A DNA stretch of 64,000 nucleotides from Paracentrotus lividus (GCA_940671915.1 CALNVZ010002974.1:38328900-38392899); one strand, 5' to 3'; shown: positions 34,601 to 47,305, counted from the stretch's first letter. Notes: generated from the letters alone by a model not told the origin. Numbers and translations are program-made.

Positions 34601-37588
34601 TTTGAAAACACAATGACATTATGGTCAAAGTTTCCATATTGTATTCAAATTCCTATTTCTAAAATGACTTTTATTGTTTATTTTTATCACAAATATGTTA
34701 TGCTTCTTAGTATCAATCAATCAATCTCCCATAATACATATTTATTTATTTTTCTTAAAATTGGCATATTGAAATGTCATTGTTCCTTTTTTACAACATT
34801 ATTGGAAAACTTGATAGGTATTGCCCTTGTATGTTTTATAAATAGCTACATTATTAAATGGAATTATTACATATTTGTAGAATTTTCATGGAATGAACTC
34901 TCCCAGTTCTCACTCACTTTTTAAAATAAAACAAATGATGTCAAAGAAACATGAAATATGTTGCACACTTGCATACCAAGACCCTGCAGCGAATATATAT
35001 CAAGAGCGAAATTTCTGGAGCGGAATACGAAGACAAAGCATAAATCAATTTTATGGAGAGGTGCCCATTTTATAACCTTTAAATGGTTATTTGATATGTC
35101 ATTAGAAATATGAGTACTGTCTTGTCAATTCTCTCATATCCCCCCTCCTCTTGAAGTCGTATGAAAGAAGAGCTTTCAATTTTGAATAAATGCTTGAGTC
35201 CATTCAATCTCCTGTCAGATTTGTCTTGTTCTTTTAATGATGTAGAACCCTTGACCTCACTTTTCTATATGCATACTTTCTGGAGCAGCAGTTATAAGAA
35301 CTCTCAACATGAGGATGAACTAGTACAGAGCGGCGTTTGACTGGTAGTGTTCTATATAGTGACACATCTTTAATACAAGAGAGCAGATTTAATGAGGTTT
35401 TGAAAGAATTTATGAGGGTTTCCTTTTTAATTATTCTGTATATATCAATTTTCACTTCCTATATGATTCAAATAAAATGATACAGCAAGAAGGATTAGAG
35501 CAAACTAGCAAACTTTAAAGAGCGAGGAAGTGTCATTGATAAAAAATTGGCCATGAATATATTTAAAGATATGTTCATCTTTTTTTCAGAGAATAGTAAC
35601 AAAAAAGTCACAAAGTATGCTATAGAGGCGAGGCTGCATTGCTTTATAATTTGCAAAGAAAAAATTATTGAAAATGTAGATAGCCAAAGAGGATGTGGAT
35701 TTGATAGAAATTTTACAAGATGGGAACAGCAAATAAAATATGAAGACAATTAAAAGCGTATAGCTTTGTAAAGTTGTTTTTAACTCTGGTTGGATTTTAA
35801 CTAAGCTTCTGAAATGTAGGAAATAGCTGTAATTTAGATTAGTAATTTGTTAAGATTTCAAGAAAGATTCCTGTTCATATTGACTCTTATCAGATGCATG
35901 ACTTCTTTTTGGACTAGCAGTAATGGGCAAAATTGGGAGGAGAAAATTACCGTCATTTGTAACATATGACCCACTTTATTTGCCTGTGAGGTGCAGTGAT
36001 TGGAGGGGAGGTAGGGGGGGGGGGCAGCAGGGGAAGACCATCTAATGCACCCTATAGGCCTACAGGCTACCGGATTTGATGAAGATGAAATGGAGATCCC
36101 TGGTTCAACACTATACATCCCTTATTAGCTTTATGCAAGCCTTGTCATATTCGTCATGGAAACTAATGCTTTTAAACTCGCCCACATTAGAGTCATCTGG
36201 TAATGAAATTATGTGCAATATTGGACGACCTGCCCCCTTAATTGAATGATTGTGGAGGCAATTTCTGGCATGATCTCATTACGCAAATAACGTGTTGTGA
36301 TATTAGTCTGTTAAATGTCACTTCTGATGGGGCCGTATGTATAAGAAGCATCCCCAATATGCAATGCTGATTCAATTTATCCAGGTAAATTTGTTGATTA
36401 TGACTGCATGTAAAGGTCATATGCATGTCTACACAAAGCAGTGTGGAGGAAGGGGTGGGAGCCAAATTATGCATTGAGGCCTGTATTCCAATGCTTTTAG
36501 GATAATATCAATGATGAGTACAAATATATTTATAAAGGTATTTAGGAATGGAAGGGAATTTGCTAATTAAGAACTTTCCAGATGGTATGGAGTTATGTCA
36601 TCTTTCAGTAGGGGCAGGAAGTTAAAAAAATTATTATATTTTTTATTCTGCACTGAAATGGGGCCATCCGCCATACATTCATTATTTATATAATTTCCAA
36701 TGTACATTTTTTAACTTGTTGATATGGAAATTAAAAGAAACAAACATTAAGGCTTGTGAATGGATGGGCTGAGCGACAATGTATAGAGATGTTCAAAAAT
36801 TTCAAAATTTAAATGTTGATGTACTTTTTAAACACGCTTGAGAATATTTTTTCTCAATTCCTTTTTTTTTTATTTTAAGGCTTTCATTTACTTTGTTCTT
36901 TATTAAATGCCTACCATATTTTCTAGCTTCTGTACACCCCTTAAGAATTTTGTCCTTAATTAATAAAACAAAGTAGATTATTAATTGAAAAAAAAAGTTA
37001 TCTTTATTGAAATCAGCAATGGCTTAAGCTCTGTCAAGCTCTTAGGGACAGCTCTCTTAGATGCAAATATCGATGACCTAATATAAATATATCTAGGGCA
37101 TTTATTGATTTGTGTTTTTCTTCCATGAACTTGGATTGATGAACTTTTACTGTGGGTCATCTACAGTAGTTCTGCTGAGTAAGAGTGGGTGTAATTTGGG
37201 GGAGTGGGTAGATTTTGAAATGAACTTTCGGCTCAGCGGGTCATTGATTTAATGGTCTGATTTCTAGATCATGATTGACCGTTCATAAAGTGTGTTCAGA
37301 CGTAGCACGTTTGACTTCATCATCCGCCTATGTTTAGGATTTGTCTGATTATCAGTTGGTTTTCAAAGGAATATTGCATGCGGCTGGGTTATAAGGGAAC
37401 AAATGCTGCAAGTCTTATTTCAATTTATAAGTTTTCATGTAGATGGACTGTTGCTTAGTCAGGCAATCAGTTTGGAAAAGGTTCTATTTTGGAAATAACC
37501 CTTGGGGTCTTTATGTACGCACTCTCTGTGCATTTGGGTTTTTAGATTATTTTCGATGTTGCTGATTGATATGGTTCAGATGTATCAG

Positions 37589-37830
37589 GACAACTACCCA
37601 TGGACAATACCTCCAGGGCGCTGTAACACAAAGGTTTGCGATCAATTGCAATTTTGAAAGAAGCATTTTGATTGGTCACTGACCAGTCATTTGAACAAAA
37701 ATTGCATGCAACAATGATTGTGATTGGCTATTGCAACTTTACCCCAGAAATAGGGTTAGGTGTAGAGTTATGGGACGGTGGGGGTAGTTTCTTAGGGGGT
37801 AATTGTTCAGGGGTAGTTGTCATAGAACCA
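37589..37830. repeat. Mosaic of dispersed repeat phrases
   Basis: GACAACTACCCATGGACAATACC is followed by CCAGGGCGCTGTAACACAAAG and GCGATCAATTGCAATTTTGAA, which looks like one end of a MITE. After TTGCAACTTT comes ACCCCAGAAATAGGGTTAGG, GTGTAG and GGGGTAGTTGTC, the phrase set also found at 3.93-3.98 kb. The first set of phrases thus flanks the second, suggesting an insertion into a GACAACTACCCC repeat. The error-rich sequence prevents exact ends. Confidence 0.5.
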
Positions 37831-38778
37831 ATTAGGAAAAGTCCAAGTCGTGATATCACAAGTTTAACATACAATCTGGGCAATCTGAACATGCTCTTGT
37901 CTGACCACTGCATGCGCTCTCTAAATTAGATTTAGTACAATTGATGGATAAATTGAAGCATATGGCTAACACAAGCTGATAGTGCACTGATCGGGATATC
38001 AAAATCATAATGATTAGACCTCCTGCAAAACTATTTACAGGACAAAAAGCTAAATAAATAGATGCAGCTGAGGATCGTTTGTCAGCATGTATTCTTGTTT
38101 CTCATTCTTGAAGCAGGTTGCAGACCTCTAATTGGGATGAAGATGTTGGGAAGTTCTGATGATAAGCTGAGTTGTCATGACATTTGCGGTCCTTTGTAGT
38201 TAGCATGGTTAAAGGTTATACTCACTAAAACCAATTTTTCTATTTTCTCGAAAATCATCTTCTTTTGTTGCTCATTGCCATTGTTCACAACTGAGAGTTT
38301 TAGCAGATACCACATAAGTGTAGATTCAAATAGAGGAAATTGGGATTTAATCTGTGAAATTCTAAACTTTTTAATAACCTTAATAAGACAGAGTTTCAAG
38401 TTTTCTTTTCATTGGGGTTAGAACCCATAAGAGAAGATACACATAGGCCCTACATCTTTTAGGGGTACGTCTAAAAGAGTAAGAGATCCCCAATATTTCC
38501 ATACAGTGGATTTTTGAAATTGCTACCGGTCTTCCAGATTCACTCTGTGAGCATTTATAGTTATTATGTTTGTTCTCTCATAAGATATTTTTTTTTTTGG
38601 TGGGGGGAGGGATATCTGGACCCATTAATATCTTTGACTTCACTTGGCATATTCTTTTTACCCGGATGTTTGGGTTGGTCGTTCTTCATCTTCTAAAATG
38701 ATAGCCTTCTGCTGCCCAAGAATGGACTATATTCCATCTTCTTTGCCAGGTAGATGCATCTCCTAGATGAACTCTCAA

Positions 38779-38922
38779 CTGGGGGGCATTTCATCAAAGG
38801 ACTTGTCGGACATTTTATCCGACAAATTTGCTCTCAGCCAATCAGATGCAAGCATTTCAGTAGCTTATAACAGTTTGTCGGATAAGACGTCCGACAAGTC
38901 CTTTGATGAAACACCACCCTGG
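38779..38922 (+). mobile_element. Foldback MITE copy A (CTTGTCGGAC family)
   Basis: The left arm is GGGGGGCATTTCATCAAAGG, ACTTGTCGGACATTTTATCC, GACAAATTTG. The right arm is TTTGTCGGATAAGACGTCC, GACAAGTCCTTTGATGAAAC, ACCACCCT. The asymmetric centre CTCTCAGCCAATCAGATGCA, AGCATTTCAGTAGCTT sets its orientation as plus. It is about 144 bp and non-coding. The degraded duplicate is at about 28816-28942. Confidence 0.85.
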
Positions 38923-38984
38923 AGTCTTTTTTAGGTTGTGCTGCACCAGCTCAAGTTAAAAAATAACGCTCTAATTGGTGGATC

Positions 38985-39126
38985 AGGGGGGCGTTTCATC
39001 AAAAGACTTGTCGGACGTTTTATCAGACAAACTGTTAAAAGCTACTGAAATGCTTGCATCTGATTGGCTGAGAGAAAATTTGTCGGATAAAACGTCCGAC
39101 AAGTCCTTTGATGAAATGCCCCTCAG
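38985..39126 (-). mobile_element. Foldback MITE copy B, opposite orientation to copy A
   Basis: The ends are the same as copy A: GGGGGGCGTTTCATCAAAAG, ACTTGTCGGACGTTTTATC on the left and GATAAAACGTCCGACAAG, TCCTTTGATGAAATGCCCC on the right. The centre reads AGCTACTGAAATGCTTGC, ATCTGATTGGCTGAGAG, the reverse complement of the copy A centre. Copies A and B lie 62 bp apart, so four mutually complementary arms occur within 350 bp. Confidence 0.85.
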
Positions 39127-40192
39127 GAAAAAACCTCAAAAAAAATAAATCGGTTCTGCACTAGCTCAAGCTTGGCCTGAAGTTTCACAATAACGACCTG
39201 ACCTTGACCTTCAACAAAAAAATTGTTTGAGATTTCTTCCAAATTAGTGCTGTATTTGAGAGAAAAGCCTGATCTCCTCTGATAGGGTTCATTCATCTGA
39301 TCACAGATAGCGTACTAGTTAAAATAGCTTGAGCTAGTGCAGGACCGCCTTTTGATCCTCTCAATATCTCCGCTTTCATCAGGGCATACCTTCACAGCGT
39401 GGTGCCATGGATCACCAGTGTAGGTGGGCTCTAGGTGGGCCCTCTTTTTCAACTTAAACCTGCCTCATTTTCATCCAATCCAAACAGATCTTGACACTGA
39501 CCCCATGTGACCCTAACCCAATCCTCACTCCGCACCTCAGGGATGATATAAAGGACTTGAAAAGGGCATCGGTTGAGGGGGGGGGGTTAATTTCGGATTT
39601 TAATTTCTTAAATCTGAATATATATATATTTTTATTTTTTTTTGAAATTTATTTTTCATTAAAACATAATTTTGTGTCATGAAAGAAAATATCCTGAACT
39701 TGTCAAGCTAAGGGAAGGACCTTCAGATATCTATTCTTACCAATCATTGATATAGGCCTATATATCTCTCTTTTGGGGGAGGGGGTTGCTCACAATCTGC
39801 GGACTCAGGTAGGGATGTTTTATGTAAAAAAAAAAAGAAAAGAGAAAACATCTTCAACTTCTTTTTACAAAATGTTGAGGAGGGGGTGGCAGAGCTATAG
39901 CAGGGGAGTAGGATAATTCATTCAAATTTTTATAAGGTGAAAGAGGCATTGGTGAAGCCTCAATGGGGGTCAAACTGGGTTTCATTTCAGACAGGTGTTG
40001 AAATTGCTCTAACCTGTTGGTTTTCATACAAATTTGTCATCCTTACGGGGGTTCTTTGCCCTATAGGGCATATCCATCGACAGTGAGCTTCATTCCAGGC
40101 GTAGCCATCCAATGCTACACCAGCCATAATTTGTTAGGATAGATCTTCTCTGATAAAATGTTAATGAGGTCTTGTCTTAAGTTGTATGTTAG

Positions 40193-40345
40193 GCGCGGAT
40201 CCACGATTTTCAATTTCAATAGATTGTGCAGGCCCAATTCTCTTCTAGGGACAGTACCAGAGGCTCTATTATGTTTGGGCATAGGCCGAAACTTTCATTT
40301 GCTTGACGTAAGGCTGAATCCGCTACTGTATGTCCTGCCCAACCA
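40193..40345. mobile_element. GGATCC-ended repeat, empty-site relative of 10.6 kb locus
   Basis: GCGCGGATCCACGATTTTC, GATTGTGCAGGCCCAATTCTC, ATTATGTTTGGGCATAGGCCG and GGCTGAATCCGCTACTG align in order with the two halves of the 10646-11060 repeat. The single ATGTT at 40271-40275 is the unoccupied counterpart of the insertion site of the 293-bp CAGGG element. It lies in the error-rich copy 2, but the motif is clear. The copy 1 equivalent (around 30100-30260) is more damaged. Confidence 0.75.
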
Positions 40346-40402
40346 AACATGCCAAGGGGTACGGATACAGTATTCTGCATTCCCCTTTCACACCAGCTGA
40401 CG

Positions 40403-40617
40403 GAGGAGGGTGCCTGTGTCGACACTACCCCTTGAACCCCTAACTCCAGTTTGATAGTACTTGTGTCGGTTGGGGGTGTTGGTGTCTTGTGTTTTGATGT
40501 TGGCCGCTGTGCAAGAAAGAAGCTGTCAAATTATCCCTGTCCCAGCAGATCATATTTTGCCAATTAATTAGATTCGTAGAGTTGACAAATTTTGGGGAGA
40601 GGTGAACAAAAATGTTG
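40403..40617. other. Gene-free flank of the filled gap
   Basis: Sequence quality seems to return to normal here. A GT-rich piece (GGTTGGGGGTGTTGGTGTC) precedes the minisatellite. No gene is supported. Confidence 0.5.
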
Positions 40618-40913
40618 ATCAGCTGGGCCGCTGTGACACCAACCCGCAGAGGGTGGCCAGTGCAGCACGTAGTCTGCTTCTTCAGACCTTCATCAGCTGG
40701 GCCGCTGTGACACCAACCCGCAGAGGGTGGCCAGTGCAGCACGTAGTCTGCTTCTTCAGACCTTTATCAGCTGGGCTGCTGTGACACCAACCCGCAGAGG
40801 GTGGCCAGTGCAGCATGTAGTCTGCTTCTTCAGACCTTCATCAGCTGGGCATCTGTGACACCAACCCACAGAGGGTGGCCAATGCTGCAAGTAGTCTTCT
40901 TATTCAGACCCTA
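40618..40913. repeat. Minisatellite, four 74-bp units
   Basis: Units start with ATCAGCTGGG at 40618, 40692, 40766 and 40840, an exact 74-bp period. Each contains CTGTGACACCAACCCGCAGA, GGGTGGCCAGTGCAGCA, GTAGTCTGCTTCTTCAGACC. Units 1 and 2 are nearly identical, unit 3 has a few changes and unit 4 is most diverged, so the array grew from its left side or the right edge is decaying. 74 is not a multiple of three, so reading frames rotate and the frames found here are not genes. CAGCTGGG with nearby CTTCTTCAGACC could fold, but no RNA role is evident. Confidence 0.95.
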
Positions 40914-41861
40914 ACTCTTCCTTTTCTTGAAAAATTGTGCTACTCAGTATTGACTTCTTTTCTTCTTTCCCCCCCCCCCCTCTTTTTTCTAAATCTTTAT
41001 CTTTTAAACAAGACGTAATGAAGAAAGTAGATTTAGATTTTGGGGAAAAATAAGCCATCCTGATCAATCATCAGTAATAAATGAATAAAATTAAATGAAA
41101 TTTTACTGTATAATGTTTATAGTTGATTAATAATATAAGGCATGGAAGCAGGTGCAAATATTTAACAGGCGTGAGAGCACTGTCCTGAGCTTGTAAGCTT
41201 TAGTCATACAGTTGGGATCAGAAGTTATATACCCAGTGAAATTAATTGAAAAATGTTTACATGCCAAACAATCAAATTTGTTATTTACAATCAAATATAT
41301 CTTGAAATATATTTGTGCTACCATCAAACAAGATTGTTCATGTTCTGTCATCACACTGCAATGTCATCAGGAGATATAGAATATCTAAATGTCATTTTCC
41401 CCCCCAAATCATCACATTTGAGAAAAATTTGATATCAATCTTGTCCGCTTTGCAAAGACATTTCATATTTTGGCTCATTATATCTCACCCAAACTTTTCA
41501 TATATTTGACATTAATATAGTGCTTTGAAAATGATGTTTGGAAATGTTTGAATGTTTACTTTTTTATACAAAGGAAATTCCCCCTAAAATGTGCTTCTGT
41601 ATGTATTCAACAACTGAATAGCAATGTTCTATAACTTTCTGTTTGTATTGTTTTATTTTACCTGAAATTGTGTTGTCTGTGCCCTTGAAAGCTTCTAAAG
41701 TTATTTATTTCATACCTTATTCTTAGGATGGAAATACAGTTTTTTTTTATCATGCAGCCAACTCATACCCTGTCTACTTTAGATGTGAACATATACAACA
41801 ACAGATCCATTTAAAAAACAAATCTCACTTCCTGTTGATAATTTATTCCCTCCGACCCCCT

Positions 41862-41892
<31 letters not shown>

Positions 41893-43989
41893 TTCTACCT
41901 CTCCCCCTTCTGTCCGTCTGTCTGTCTGTCTGTCACGGTTCCTTATGTTCACACACCAAACATCTCTTTCTCTTGTCATCTGTCTCTCATTGTTTGTATG
42001 GTGTGTATATTATTTCTAGCCTTCATTTACATGAATATACTGCGATCTTAGTATTTATCTACAGTATTTAAGTCAGAGTACCACCAATCCTTTTCCTTAA
42101 ACAAGGTATATTGCTGTGTATGTATTTTGTTCTCAATACATGTTATGTAACCCAATTATTTCCTTTGTAACCAGTCTTTTCTCTATCTCTCTGTATTAAT
42201 CGGTATATAGTTCCCGGACATTGCACAAAGCATCTTTAATTTACATTTTTTCTCTCCCCTTTCTCTCACAATCTCTCTATATCCTCTTAATTTCTCTCTT
42301 CACTAGATGTTTTCACTCCGTAGGTTTCTCTCTCTGATTACTTATCACTCTCTTTTGCCTATTTTACACAGCTTTTCTAAAGTTAAGTTGACACACCTTC
42401 CATCTTTCCTTCATTTATATTTCTTTTATAGTTCTTTTATATTCTCAGTCTCATAACTCTCCGGGCTTTCTTCTAGCCCGGCCTCTTTATGTATGAAATA
42501 TTAAAGAGTGAGTAAGAAAAGCAATTCTGACAATGCCTTCCTTAAGACAAATGACTCATGTGGGGGTTGCATAGGGGTTTCATGTCACGTAGCATCTATC
42601 TACGTAGGAATATGCCTCAAATTTTGGCATGCATGTAATACATGAATTTTAATGGAGAGTGCATAAACGGAGCTGAGCATTTGGTAACATCGACGACAGA
42701 ATGATGTATGTGACATTTTAAGTCATTTGTTTCATGTTGGTAGTGGTTTGGAATAACAAGGCAGATGGCCTGCAGCTAAAATTAGGAGGAGGAGGAGGAT
42801 GTTGGAAACTGGAGAAGATGCGGGATGAAGAGAGATGGAACTATTTAAGATGGGGGTGAGATAAGAAGAAGATGGAGAAGGGAAAGATGAAATATTGTGA
42901 CCAAAAACAGTCAGAGGTATAGATTCAGACTATGATTAGAGAGGAATACATAATACCAGAAAACATGACTGAAAGAGATGAATTGAACATGAGAGAAGAA
43001 GAGACAATAGGAGAATGGAGATTAAAAGAAAATAATTGGAATAAAGTGATGTTCACAACTTAGAAGGGGGGATAGGAAAGAAGACTTGTTACAACATCAT
43101 CATCACAAAGGAATATTGCTAACATCACAGGCTTCTTGAGGGGAAATTCACTAGAGGTTTTCCAGACAAATGCATCTGAAAACTATAATAATATAATATA
43201 ATATAGGAATTTATAATTCATATGAAGTGTATTGCTAAAATTCTAATTAATAATGGATTAGTACATAGATTTAGAAACACAATCATTGTCAAATTTTAGT
43301 CAGGACTAGAAATTTTATACACACAGTTTTTGTATGTTATCTAAGAAGCTATTCACATCGATCTCTAAAATTGATCTGTGCCCATATTATGTCCCACCAA
43401 AGCAAAAACACAAAACTGATCAAATAAATTTTGAACCTAAAGAGATGAAAATAAAATTGTTTGATTGCATCTCCATTACATGCTATACCACCTTTCCAAA
43501 ACGAGACATGCACTTGTCACATCGAATTCTCCAAATCCATAAAGAATTCCTCACCCTCAAAGTTTATCAAACGACTAGAAGTGATCAGCAAACGTAGATG
43601 GCAAGGGAATTTGATTTTCTAAATCTGCTATGTTGCGCTTTCTCCAATTTCCATTGCCCTGGCACCCCCAATCAGCCCACCCCTTGTGTATATCTGACTA
43701 ACAGTAATCGAAATAGGCTCGCAATGTATCGAAGATGAGCTTTGCGATTGGACCAGTTTGCATAGGAAAGATAAACCAATTTTATACTTGATATCTTTAA
43801 GATGGGTCACTTTTTAAAGACTGTTTAGGAACCACCTGTATAAGGAAACCACATTTCTATAAAATACCAAACATTTAAATTGTCAATTGAAAAGTATTTG
43901 CTTGTGAAGGCAGATTTTCTTTGTTTCATTGAGTAATCTTATAAGTAAATGTTTCCCTGTTTGAGGGCATGTTTGTAACATTATACCTT
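40914..43989. other. Gene-free DNA with simple repeats
   Basis: No gene or RNA is supported. A C11 run lies near 40970-40980. The area after it is pyrimidine-rich at 42240-42360. A small hairpin CCGGGCT-TTCTTCT-AGCCCGG is at 42461-42481, a GGA run near 42787-42799, and the purine-rich DNA that follows (42780-43080) has no long open frame. Confidence 0.55.
41861..41934. repeat. Compound microsatellite (CT)n + (TGTC)n
   Basis: CT dinucleotides run through 41861-41893 with two TTT interruptions, followed by a C-rich linker and about six TGTC units at 41911-41934. Confidence 0.95.
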
Positions 43990-44126
43990 CTAACCACTCG
44001 GCTGCGGACCATGTAATATTACGTGCTCATGCTATTGTCTGAGCTTTGTCTGTTTTGACACACCAGCACCTCGCTGGTCATACCCGTACTGTGCAATTAG
44101 CACCATGCAGCAGTCAAGTGGTTAAG
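43990..44126. mobile_element. 137-bp MITE, TAACCACT ends
   Basis: The left end CTAACCACTCGGCTGCGG and right end GCAGCAGTCAAGTGGTTAAG are inverted relatives (TAACCACT(C/T)G(G/A)CTGC). The interior contains GTAATATTAC and CACCTCGCTGGTC but no frame. No clear target duplication was resolved (flanks ACCTT / CCTGT). Confidence 0.7.
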
Positions 44127-47000
44127 CCTGTAACACCCCCTCGAAAAAAATAGATAAATAAATAAATGAAATGTAAAAAATAGATGAATAAAATGAATAA
44201 ATAAATAAAGATTGATTAATTTACCAAAGAAAAAAACTAACAAATAAGTCAATTCAATCATATCAGAATGTCATATCTTGCTCATAAATTGCAATTCTAA
44301 AGTGTTATATAGCTTTATCTCCTGAAGTAAGACCATCTTGAAAATGGTGTTGCTACTTGTACCTCACATATACCTGTTTCATATGAAGTGTGTATACATG
44401 AATGCTTATCTTTCGAGTGTAAAGCGGGTCAGTCTTGTAGCTTGAAGCCACAGATTGAAGAAATGGGTATGCGTCTGGCTGGCGCCTCGGTTTGGTTTGT
44501 ACCCCGCTTATTGACGTTAAATGCTGATGCATCTTGCTCACTTAGACGTCTGTATTTCAATCGAGTTGAACTCTACTAGCCCTCAAGCTACTCAAAACCT
44601 TCATGCTTTCCTACCCCTTATTTATGCATTTTGTTTTTAACATCTCCCTTATCTTCATTATCATCACCTTTTTTCTTCTTGGATTGTATGATCGTGAAAG
44701 AAATGATAATGTTGTTTTTGTCCTTAGTTTTTTTCCACCCGATGATTACATGTATCTGTTTCACGCGCGTCACATGCTGTAGGCTGTCATGCTCATATGT
44801 AATGCATGTCTTTACTTCCTCATCCTCCTGGTTTTTGTTTTTAAACATAAATTTGTACATTTTTTTTTCCATCCTTCTCTTTATAGGCCCAACTTGAGAT
44901 GACAGAAAGCTGTTTCTTCTGCATAGTTCTTCACAAGTCTGCTGCCTACAATAAGTGGAGTTAATATGTGGTCATTGAAATCATCATAGGAACTTGACAA
45001 GCCTTCTTGATCACTGATTCAAGGTACATGTGTTTCATCCCTCAATAATTTAGGCACACTTCTTATATTTTGTTTCATAGCTGCTGTCATATTTGGGTGC
45101 CAGAAGGTGGATTATATCTTGTAAATAATAGTATGCATTTATATATAATTGCCTGTACATCTCATGTAATGCTTTTCTCTACTATTGCATTCAATAAAAT
45201 TAACCAACCAAAATATTAATTGTACAAAATGTATTGGGTATTACAGCCATATCAGCTAATGTGGCACATAATTATAGCGTTAACACCTGTATATTTAACA
45301 ACTGTATTATCCCACAAATTCAACACTTTGAAGTGCATTGATTCTTTTACACACTGTTGTAAAGAAGAGATTCAGCAGAAAAAAGAAGGCTAAGAATATA
45401 TAAAACATATAGAAAAAATGATACGAGTTAACCCAGATTAAGGAATCCTAGTGAAGAAAGAAAATTTATTTATTAACCCGCAACTTTAGAAGTAGCATTC
45501 GATTCAAGCGCTGTTATAATCATGGTTAGTTGAACATGCATGCATCTCTTTATGCAGGCAAGGCTGGGGGCAAGGCTGATCGCAATATAACATTCAATAT
45601 GGAGTATGGTGATCATGTAAATAAAAGTTACTCATCCAATCCTCAGGCATAAAGAATATCATTTCTTTTCTTCTTAACTCCCTCTCAAACATGCCGCTGT
45701 CATTTGCTTTTCTTTGTCTCTCTTAATGAGAGGCCTGGGGGTGGTAGAGAGTTTTGATATCAAAGAGATACTGGTCTGATATTGATACGCAAACTTGCAT
45801 TCTTCATATCTACCATCAGCAGACAAAGTGAAAACTGAAGATAACTAGCCTGTGGTTCAGACTGTATAGAGGCTATCAAATGAAATTAATTAGACTGCAA
45901 AGCTTCATGGATAAAACACTTAGTGATAATGGAGTATAGCATTACCTTGTAATATGATTAATAATGAAGAAAAAGGTGAATGGAATGGCAGCATAATTAA
46001 ATAAAAATAAAAACAAGGTCATTAATGACGGAAATAGAGTAACAAAAGGATAATGATAGAGGCTTATTCTTGTATCTTCGAGATAATTTTGATTCTACCG
46101 TTAGAGCAGAATCAGTGCCCTTTTTGGCAGCGATATTTTACCATCAACCTGTTGAGGACTGAGCCCGAATATATTCTCTCTTAGGTCTATGAAAAATGTG
46201 TGTTATAGCAAAATCAGCTCAACTCCAACAGGTTAAAAAAGGCCTTTCGAATTATCATTTCATAGCTCATTGTTGTTAAAAAGCTAACAAAGATATTAAG
46301 AAAAGATATTAACCATACATTTTCCTCCCAATCTGTGCCTGTAGAGGTGTTTTTTATTGAAAATATGATATAACATATGCCAGGACCACAACTTTTGATA
46401 TAAGACAATTTTATAGTAAATATAATGCACATTTATAATGGTTTTAGATCTCATTTTCAAGCATATGAGTTTTATCATATCATCTTTCACTCTACCTCAA
46501 AGCAAAACCAAAATTTGAAAGATTGTAAATGTATATTTAGATTAACCAAAACTTTAAGTCCGGTTTAATACACTCCATGTTTAATACACTACTGTGTAAG
46601 CCAATATTTTCGCATATTAATTTTAATATATATTATATTAGATATTATTTTTTTTGATTTTGGACTGGTTTGGGAAATTTGCTTGTAGGTAATTTAGCTA
46701 TTTTTGTGATGTTTTCATTACTATAAATAGTCTTATATTGAAGAGGAAATTTTTACGAAGATGGACTCACAAAATTTGCAAAAACAAAACCGCTGGGAAA
46801 ATAACCACTTATAACCATATTTATGTTATTAAAGGGCGATGTCCTAATGGCTGTCAGCAGATGATACCACCATTCCAAGCCAATGCAGGTGGGGGTCCAA
46901 TCAAGTAGATATCCTTCTTCCAATGCAATCTTAAAATGATTGACACTTCCTCAAATCAGCTTTAAGCATCTGCTTCTACAACTCAAATCAATCAATCTAT
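44127..47000. other. Gene-free AT-rich DNA
   Basis: An A/T tetranucleotide-like stretch of AAATAAAT words lies at 44150-44215. Around 44380-44580 base composition is more balanced and a 63-codon frame (44388-44579, plus) is cysteine-rich, but I recognise no domain and see no matching frame nearby. Opposed frames at 44618-44897 are translations of the same A/T-rich piece on both strands. No gene is called. Confidence 0.55.
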
Positions 47001-47305
47001 TGGCAAATGTTCTTATCCCCTTCCTCATTAATGAAAGCGGCACTTGCCAATATTTCCTCTCTTACTTAATATTAAATATTTTCTAATTCATTCCCCTCCC
47101 CCTCCACAGGAACAATTTCACCAGTTTTATTCTTTGCTTCTTACATAAAATAATAATTTAAATTTTTTTTTTTTTTTTAATCCATTTTTAAAAAGGGAAA
47201 ATTACATAAAATTTTGATGGTTATATTAAGTACCGGTAAGGGAGGAAATATGCTGGCAAGTGCCAACTTCATAAATGAGGAAGGGAATAAGAACTTTTGC
47301 TAACA
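47001..47305. mobile_element. 305-bp foldback MITE with about 75-bp arms
   Basis: Left arm: TGGCAAATGTTCTTATCCCC, TTCCTCATTAATGAA, GGCACTTGCCAATATTTCC, TCTTACTTAATATT. The right arm is inverted: TATTAAGTACCGGTAAG, GGAAATATGCTGGCAAGTGCC, TTCATAAATGAGGAAGG, AATAAGAACTTTTGCTAAC. The centre is AT-rich with a T17 run. There is no coding capacity. No clear target duplication. Confidence 0.82.

Larger units (their letters stand above)
30337..40402. repeat. Copy 2 of a 9-10 kb segment: likely assembly duplicate
   Basis: It starts directly after the N gap with the sequence that opens copy 1, and ends with the sequence that closes copy 1, so each copy spans the whole interval. Relative to copy 1 it carries many inserted bases. 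That pattern (one copy insertion-rich, one deletion-rich) is what two raw long reads give. Repeat elements are easier to read here than in copy 1 and are annotated in this copy. Translated frames from this stretch should not be trusted because frameshifting errors are expected everywhere. Confidence 0.93.

Noticed and set aside
34598-34924. 108-codon plus-strand frame
   Set aside because: It lies in the error-rich copy 2 of the duplicated segment and is not open in the matching part of copy 1.
21090-40402. A genuine recent tandem duplication of 9-10 kb
   Set aside because: Difference type (dense small indels), evenness of damage, and the coincidence of both copy edges with a 25-N gap fit duplicate read placement better.
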